A stretch of 64,000 bases of DNA, from the NCBI RefSeq assembly GCF_000974805.1, contig NZ_BBQZ01000005.1, forward strand, positions 1 through 64,000, read 5' to 3'. Numbering within the stretch: position 1 is the first letter of the stretch; the number at the start of each line of letters is the position of its first letter. The notes below the pieces were generated by a model that was not told the DNA's origin, ran no database searches, and saw only the letters and a program-made list of their open reading frames with translations. A program made the translations under genes and the position numbers. The DNA comes from Demequina salsinemoris. GTDB lineage: Bacteria; Actinomycetota; Actinomycetes; Actinomycetales; Demequinaceae. Of this stretch, positions 60,371 through 64,000 are shown in pieces.

Positions 60371-60752
60371 CCCGGCGCCCCACCCGCTCGGCGCGCCCAG
60401 GGCGCGCCGAGTCTCGGCGACCCCAGCATCGTCCCGGTCGCCGCATCGTCCTCGTGGGCGCCTGCCGCCTGACATTTTGAACCAATCTCAGCTCCGACAC
60501 GCGAGCGTGTCGCGGGACGATGCGGCGTGTTGCCGGGTGTCGCGGCTCAGATTGGTTCGAACTGACAGGGCGCGGACGATGCGGCACACGGCCAGGGACG
60601 ATGCCGTGGCCGGGGCGGGGACGAAAGGGGACGTATCCCCGCAGTGTGATTCTTCGGACACGACGGGGGCGGCGTGGCCTCCCAGGACGTACCGTGTGGT
60701 TGCTTACGATGCATGAAGGAGGCGTGGGTCCGTCCCCCCGCGCCACGTCACT
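60371..60752. other. Gap between prfB and ftsE rich in the 9-mer
   Basis: 382 bp without a gene. It holds five copies of the 9-mer (60426 and 60443 inverted; 60516, 60574 and 60596 direct) and nested palindrome C. A promoter for ftsE must also lie here, but I cannot place it with confidence. Confidence 0.6.
60477..60561. repeat. Nested palindromic element C
   Basis: Outer arms TTGAACCAATCTCAGC and GCTCAGATTGGTTCGAA (60545-60561) pair at all but two positions. The inner hairpin is CGACACGC (60496-60503) with CGTGTCG (60507-60513), followed by GGCGTGTTGCC and GGTGTCGCG segments as in element B. A copy of GGACGATGC (60516) lies inside. Confidence 0.65.
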
Positions 60753-61445
60753 GTGATTCGTCTAGAGAACGTCAGCAAGGTGTACTCGCGAGGTGCGAGG
60801 CCCGCGCTCGAAGGCATCGATGTCGAGATCGAGCGCGGGGACTTCGTGTTCCTCGTGGGCTCGTCCGGCTCCGGCAAGTCCACCTTCCTCAAGCTCATCC
60901 TGCGCGAGGAGCGCCCCACCGGAGGCGATGTCTACGTCGCAGGCCGCCACCTCAACCGCCTCACGTCATGGCGCGTGCCGCACCTGCGCCGCGAGATCGG
61001 CGCGGTCTTCCAGGACTTCCGCCTGCTGCCCAACAAGACCGTGTACCAGAACGTCGCCTTCGCGCTTCAGGTCATCGGCAAGGGACGGCGCGACATCGAG
61101 GCCACCGTGCCGGAGATGCTCGAGCTCGTCGGCCTGGCCGGCAAGGAGCGGCGCATGCCGCACGAGCTCTCGGGAGGCGAGCAGCAGCGCGTCGCGATCG
61201 CGCGCGCCTTCGTCAACCGACCGCCGATCCTCCTGTGCGACGAGCCGACGGGAAACCTCGACCCTGGCACGTCCGTCGGCATCATGCGACTGCTGGACCG
61301 CATCAACCGCACCGGCACCACCGTGATGATGGCCACGCACGACGACGAGATCGTCGACCAGATGCGCAAGCGCGTGATCGAGCTCAAGGGCGGCCACCTG
61401 GTCCGTGACCAGGACCGCGGCGTCTACGGATTGGAGCGCGCATGA
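60753..61445 (+). CDS. ftsE: Cell-division ATPase FtsE
   Basis: A protein of 230 residues from GTG 60753. ABC motifs: Walker [11 protein letters not shown], signature [12 protein letters not shown], Walker [15 protein letters not shown]. It works with FtsX at the division site to activate a peptidoglycan hydrolase. Its stop overlaps ftsX (ATGA). Confidence 0.97.
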   Translation: MIRLENVSKVYSRGARPALEGIDVEIERGDFVFLVGSSGSGKSTFLKLILREERPTGGDVYVAGRHLNRLTSWRVPHLRREIGAVFQDFRLLPNKTVYQNVAFALQVIGKGRRDIEATVPEMLELVGLAGKERRMPHELSGGEQQRVAIARAFVNRPPILLCDEPTGNLDPGTSVGIMRLLDRINRTGTTVMMATHDDEIVDQMRKRVIELKGGHLVRDQDRGVYGLERA

Positions 61446-62353
61446 GGCTCCAGTTCATCCTCGGTGAGGTCATCAACGGCCTGCGCCGCAACTCCACGAT
61501 GGCGCTGTCGGTCGTCCTCGTCACCTTCGTGTCGCTCACGTTCGTCGGATCGGCCGCGCTCATCCAGACGCAGATCGGCCAGCTCCAGGACGACTGGTAC
61601 GGCAAGGTCGAGGTGTCGATCTTCCTGTGCCCCACGGACTCGGTGAGCGAGCAGTGCGCGCAGGGCGAGGCGACCCCGGCGCAGGAGGACGCGATCCTCG
61701 CGGTGCTCGAGACCGGCGCCGTCGCCGACCTGGTCGAGAAGGTCACGTACGAGTCGAAGGAGGAGGCGTACGACAACTTCGTCGCCCGCGCCGACAGCTC
61801 CCTGACCCAGTACCTCACCGCGGATCAGATGCAGGCGAGCTTCCGCGTGAAGCTCGTGGACCCGTCGCAGTTCGAGACCGTCGCCGACGCGACCCAGGGT
61901 CTGTCCGGCGTCGAGTCGGTCAAGGACCAGCGCGAGATCTTCGACAACCTCTTCGCGTTCCTCAACGCCGCGACCATCGTGGCAGCGGGCCTGGCGGCGG
62001 TGATGCTGCTCACGGCGGTGCTGCTGATCACCACCACGGTGAGATTGTCGGCGCTCAGTCGCAAACGTGAGACTACGATCATGAAGATGGTCGGATCGTC
62101 GAGGACGCTGATCCAGCTGCCGTTCATGCTCGAGGGCGCGGTCGCTGCGACCACTGGCGCCATCCTCGCGACGCTCGCCCTGTGGTTCGGGGTCCAGTAC
62201 CTGGTGCAGGACTGGCTGAGCTCGTCCGTCGGCTGGGTCGACTACGTCACCGGCGACGACGTCCTCGCGATCGCCCCGTGGCTCGTCGTCATCGCGTTCG
62301 GGCTCGCCGCCTCGGCCTCGCTGATGACGCTCGGAAGGTACACGCGAGCATGA
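61442..62353 (+). CDS. ftsX: Cell-division membrane protein FtsX
   Basis: A protein of 303 residues with an N-terminal cytoplasmic segment, a first helix ([20 protein letters not shown]), a large extracellular loop with two Cys ([15 protein letters not shown], typical of actinobacterial FtsX), and three C-terminal helices. It transmits FtsE ATP hydrolysis to the external hydrolase. It is followed in overlap by an M23 peptidase, its likely partner. Confidence 0.96.
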   Translation: MRLQFILGEVINGLRRNSTMALSVVLVTFVSLTFVGSAALIQTQIGQLQDDWYGKVEVSIFLCPTDSVSEQCAQGEATPAQEDAILAVLETGAVADLVEKVTYESKEEAYDNFVARADSSLTQYLTADQMQASFRVKLVDPSQFETVADATQGLSGVESVKDQREIFDNLFAFLNAATIVAAGLAAVMLLTAVLLITTTVRLSALSRKRETTIMKMVGSSRTLIQLPFMLEGAVAATTGAILATLALWFGVQYLVQDWLSSSVGWVDYVTGDDVLAIAPWLVVIAFGLAASASLMTLGRYTRA

Positions 62354-63756
62354 CGACGAGGACCCCACCGCGACGCCTCCTGTCCGTCCTCGCCGCGCTG
62401 CTCGCGACGGCGATCGGCGGCGGGCTCCTGGTCGGCAGCGCCGCGGCGTCCGCACCCACGACGGTCGGAGCGTCGTCGTACGACGACGAGATCGCCGACG
62501 CCAAGAAGGACCAGGCGACCAACGCGGAGAAGCTCGAGGAGCTCCAGTCCAACCTCGAGGACACCGACGCGGCGATCACCGAGGCCGCCGAGAAGCTCCA
62601 GGCGCTCGAGGACAAGCTGCCGAGCCTGCGCAAGGCGCTCACCGCCGCTCAGGAGAAGTACACGGCCGCGCAGGAGGCGTACGACGCCGCCCTCGTCGAG
62701 CAGCAGATCGTGGCCGACAAGCTCGCCGCCGCGAAGTCGCAGGAGCAGGCGCTCGGCGACGAGATCAGCGCGGACGAGGACCGCGTCGCGGAGATCAGCG
62801 AGGCCCTCGCCGTCATCGCGCGCGACAGCTACTCCGGGTCCGACATCTCGAGCCTCGCCGTGGTGCTGGGCGCATCCTCCTCGGAGGACTTCGTCGACGA
62901 CTACGCCGCCCGCGACGCCGCCGCCCGCGTCCAGGCCAACGCGCTCGCCGAGATGGAGGAGATCGCGGCGGTCAACCGCAACCGCGAGGCCCGCCAGGAG
63001 GCCGTGCGCGAGGAGATCCAGAGGCTCAAGCTCGAGGCCGACGAGCTGGTCGTCACGACCGAGGCGGCCAAGCAGACCGCCCAGGAGGCCAAGCAGGCCG
63101 CCGCCGCGGCGAAGTCCGAGGTCGAGGGCGCGGTGGCCGAGCAGGAGTCGATCACCGCCTCGCTCGAGGCGCAGCGCGCGGCCTACCTCAAGCAGCAGAA
63201 GAAGGTCGAGGCCCAGCAGGAGTCGGTGCGCTCCGAGCTGCGGACGCTGCTGACCAAGGCCGCGGCCGAGGAGGCCGCCAAGGCCGCCGCGGCGAAGAAG
63301 AAGGCGAGCTCGAGCTCAAGCTCGAGCGCGACGGTCGGCAGCAGCGGCAGCCCGCTCGCCTTCCCGACCAAGGTTCCGTACATCACGTCGAGCTACGGCA
63401 TGCGTTACCACCCGGTGCTTCACTACACGCGCCTGCACGCGGGCACGGACTTCCGCGCCTACTGCGGTACGCCGATCTATGCGGCGGCGGACGGCGTGGT
63501 GCTGTGGGCCAAGTGGCGCGCGGGCTTCGGCAATCAGGTGATGCTCAACAACGGTACGTACAAGGGACAGACGTTCGCGACCAGCTACAACCACCTCACG
63601 AGCTCGGTGGTGAGCGCCGGGGACGTGGTGCTGCAGGGAGACCTCCTCGGCTACTCGGGCAACACGGGGACGGGAACCGCGTGCCACCTTCACTTCGAGG
63701 TGTACCTCAACGGATCGACGGTGAACCCGATGTCGATCCTGCCGGCGATCCCCTGA
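62350..63756 (+). CDS. M23 peptidoglycan endopeptidase with coiled coil, likely FtsX partner
   Basis: A protein of 468 residues from ATG 62350. A signal peptide (LLSVLAALLATAIGGGLLVG, then SAAASA) is followed by a long coiled coil (residues ~40-320), a Ser-rich linker and an M23 domain. Zinc ligands are visible in LHAGTDF (His and Asp) and CHLHFEVY (His). The order ftsE-ftsX-M23 and the coiled coil match EnvC/RipC-type hydrolase regulators. Unlike EnvC, the M23 site looks complete, so it may cut peptidoglycan itself. Confidence 0.9.
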   Translation: MTTRTPPRRLLSVLAALLATAIGGGLLVGSAAASAPTTVGASSYDDEIADAKKDQATNAEKLEELQSNLEDTDAAITEAAEKLQALEDKLPSLRKALTAAQEKYTAAQEAYDAALVEQQIVADKLAAAKSQEQALGDEISADEDRVAEISEALAVIARDSYSGSDISSLAVVLGASSSEDFVDDYAARDAAARVQANALAEMEEIAAVNRNREARQEAVREEIQRLKLEADELVVTTEAAKQTAQEAKQAAAAAKSEVEGAVAEQESITASLEAQRAAYLKQQKKVEAQQESVRSELRTLLTKAAAEEAAKAAAAKKKASSSSSSSATVGSSGSPLAFPTKVPYITSSYGMRYHPVLHYTRLHAGTDFRAYCGTPIYAAADGVVLWAKWRAGFGNQVMLNNGTYKGQTFATSYNHLTSSVVSAGDVVLQGDLLGYSGNTGTGTACHLHFEVYLNGSTVNPMSILPAIP

Positions 63757-63912
63757 GTCCTCGGGTCCGGCGCCCTCGGGTGACGACGACCGAGCGGTGA
63801 CGCGCGGCGTCAGGGCAGCGGACGCATCGTCCCTTGACGCGGTGGCCTATGCTGGGAGGTCCGTGTCAGCGCGCAGGGGACGCCCGTCCCCGCAGGATCC
63901 AGGAGGTGAGCG
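63757..63912. promoter_or_regulatory. smpB upstream region
   Basis: A -10-like TATGCT (63848-63853) suggests a transcript start near 63861. The 9-mer appears inverted at 63824. AGGAGGTGAG lies 2 nt before the ATG spacing region, a strong ribosome site for smpB. Confidence 0.4.
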
Positions 63913-64000
63913 ATGGCCGACGACGTGAAGGTGATCGCCACCAACCGGGCGGCGCGCCACGACTACTTCATCGACGACACCTTCGAGGCCGGCGTGGCCC
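63913..64000 (+). CDS. smpB: SsrA-binding protein SmpB, cut by the window edge
   Basis: The first 29 residues (MADDVKVIATNRAARHDYFI, then DDTFEAGVA) match the SmpB N-terminus. It binds tmRNA in ribosome rescue. AGGAGG lies before the ATG. The rest is beyond the window. Confidence 0.95.
   Translation, partial: MADDVKVIATNRAARHDYFIDDTFEAGVA

Overview
This is a high-GC, actinobacterial chromosome segment. GTG starts, four-base start/stop overlaps, leaderless promoters (TANNNT followed 6-8 nt later by the start codon), a Tad pilus locus without outer-membrane parts, and the ftsE-ftsX-M23-smpB order all point to a Gram-positive actinobacterium. The pairing of pflBA with adhE suggests a facultatively fermenting member of the Micrococcales; the genus is not resolved.

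Layout. 1-278: edge of a membrane protein gene. 615-13430: a Tad/Flp pilus operon (tadA, tadB, tadC, pilin, three TadE/F/G-like proteins) whose first gene, tadA, is split by an element of about 8.25 kb (1007-9252). The element carries a large serine integrase, an excisionase-like HTH protein, a RepA-like ATPase, several small zinc-ribbon proteins, a HEPN-like protein and a membrane protein. Its attachment site can be read to the crossover dinucleotide. 13449-18328: an orphan sugar-type binding lipoprotein, then pyruvate formate-lyase and its activase. 18377-19128: a frameshifted DUF1684 gene. 19250-26439: a LysR regulator reading without a stop into a peptide-type ABC transporter operon that ends with a C39-like protein. 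26732-35939: amino acid/polyamine catabolism (class III aminotransferase, FAD amine oxidase, cupin, PucR regulator, gabT and two succinate-semialdehyde-type dehydrogenases). 36091-39802: a rhodanese lipoprotein under a CsoR-type operator, and the bifunctional aldehyde/alcohol dehydrogenase adhE.

40122-57780 looks like a nitrogen-scavenging regulon, probably for guanidine: a biotin-dependent urea/guanidine carboxylase, a metallo-hydrolase, a TetR regulator, the UAAP1/UAAP2 pair (carboxyguanidine deiminase), allophanate hydrolase (broken by a 7-bp tandem duplication), a family-5 ABC transporter, two isochorismatase-like hydrolases and two MFS transporters. Matching palindromes (CTATYG-NN-CGAWAG) sit in front of three transcription units and probably bind the local TetR. 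57835-64000: an amidohydrolase, then the housekeeping genes prfB, ftsE, ftsX, an M23 peptidase and the start of smpB.

Two genome-scale signals stand out. The 9-mer GGACGATGC (usually GGACGATGCG) occurs at least 35 times in both orientations in the host DNA and never in the mobile element. Four intergenic regions hold nested palindromes with a shared GTGTCGC/GCGACAC core and unrelated outer arms. Because Tad pili serve DNA uptake in at least one relative, the motif, the pilus and the element that splits tadA may be functionally linked; that link is inference.
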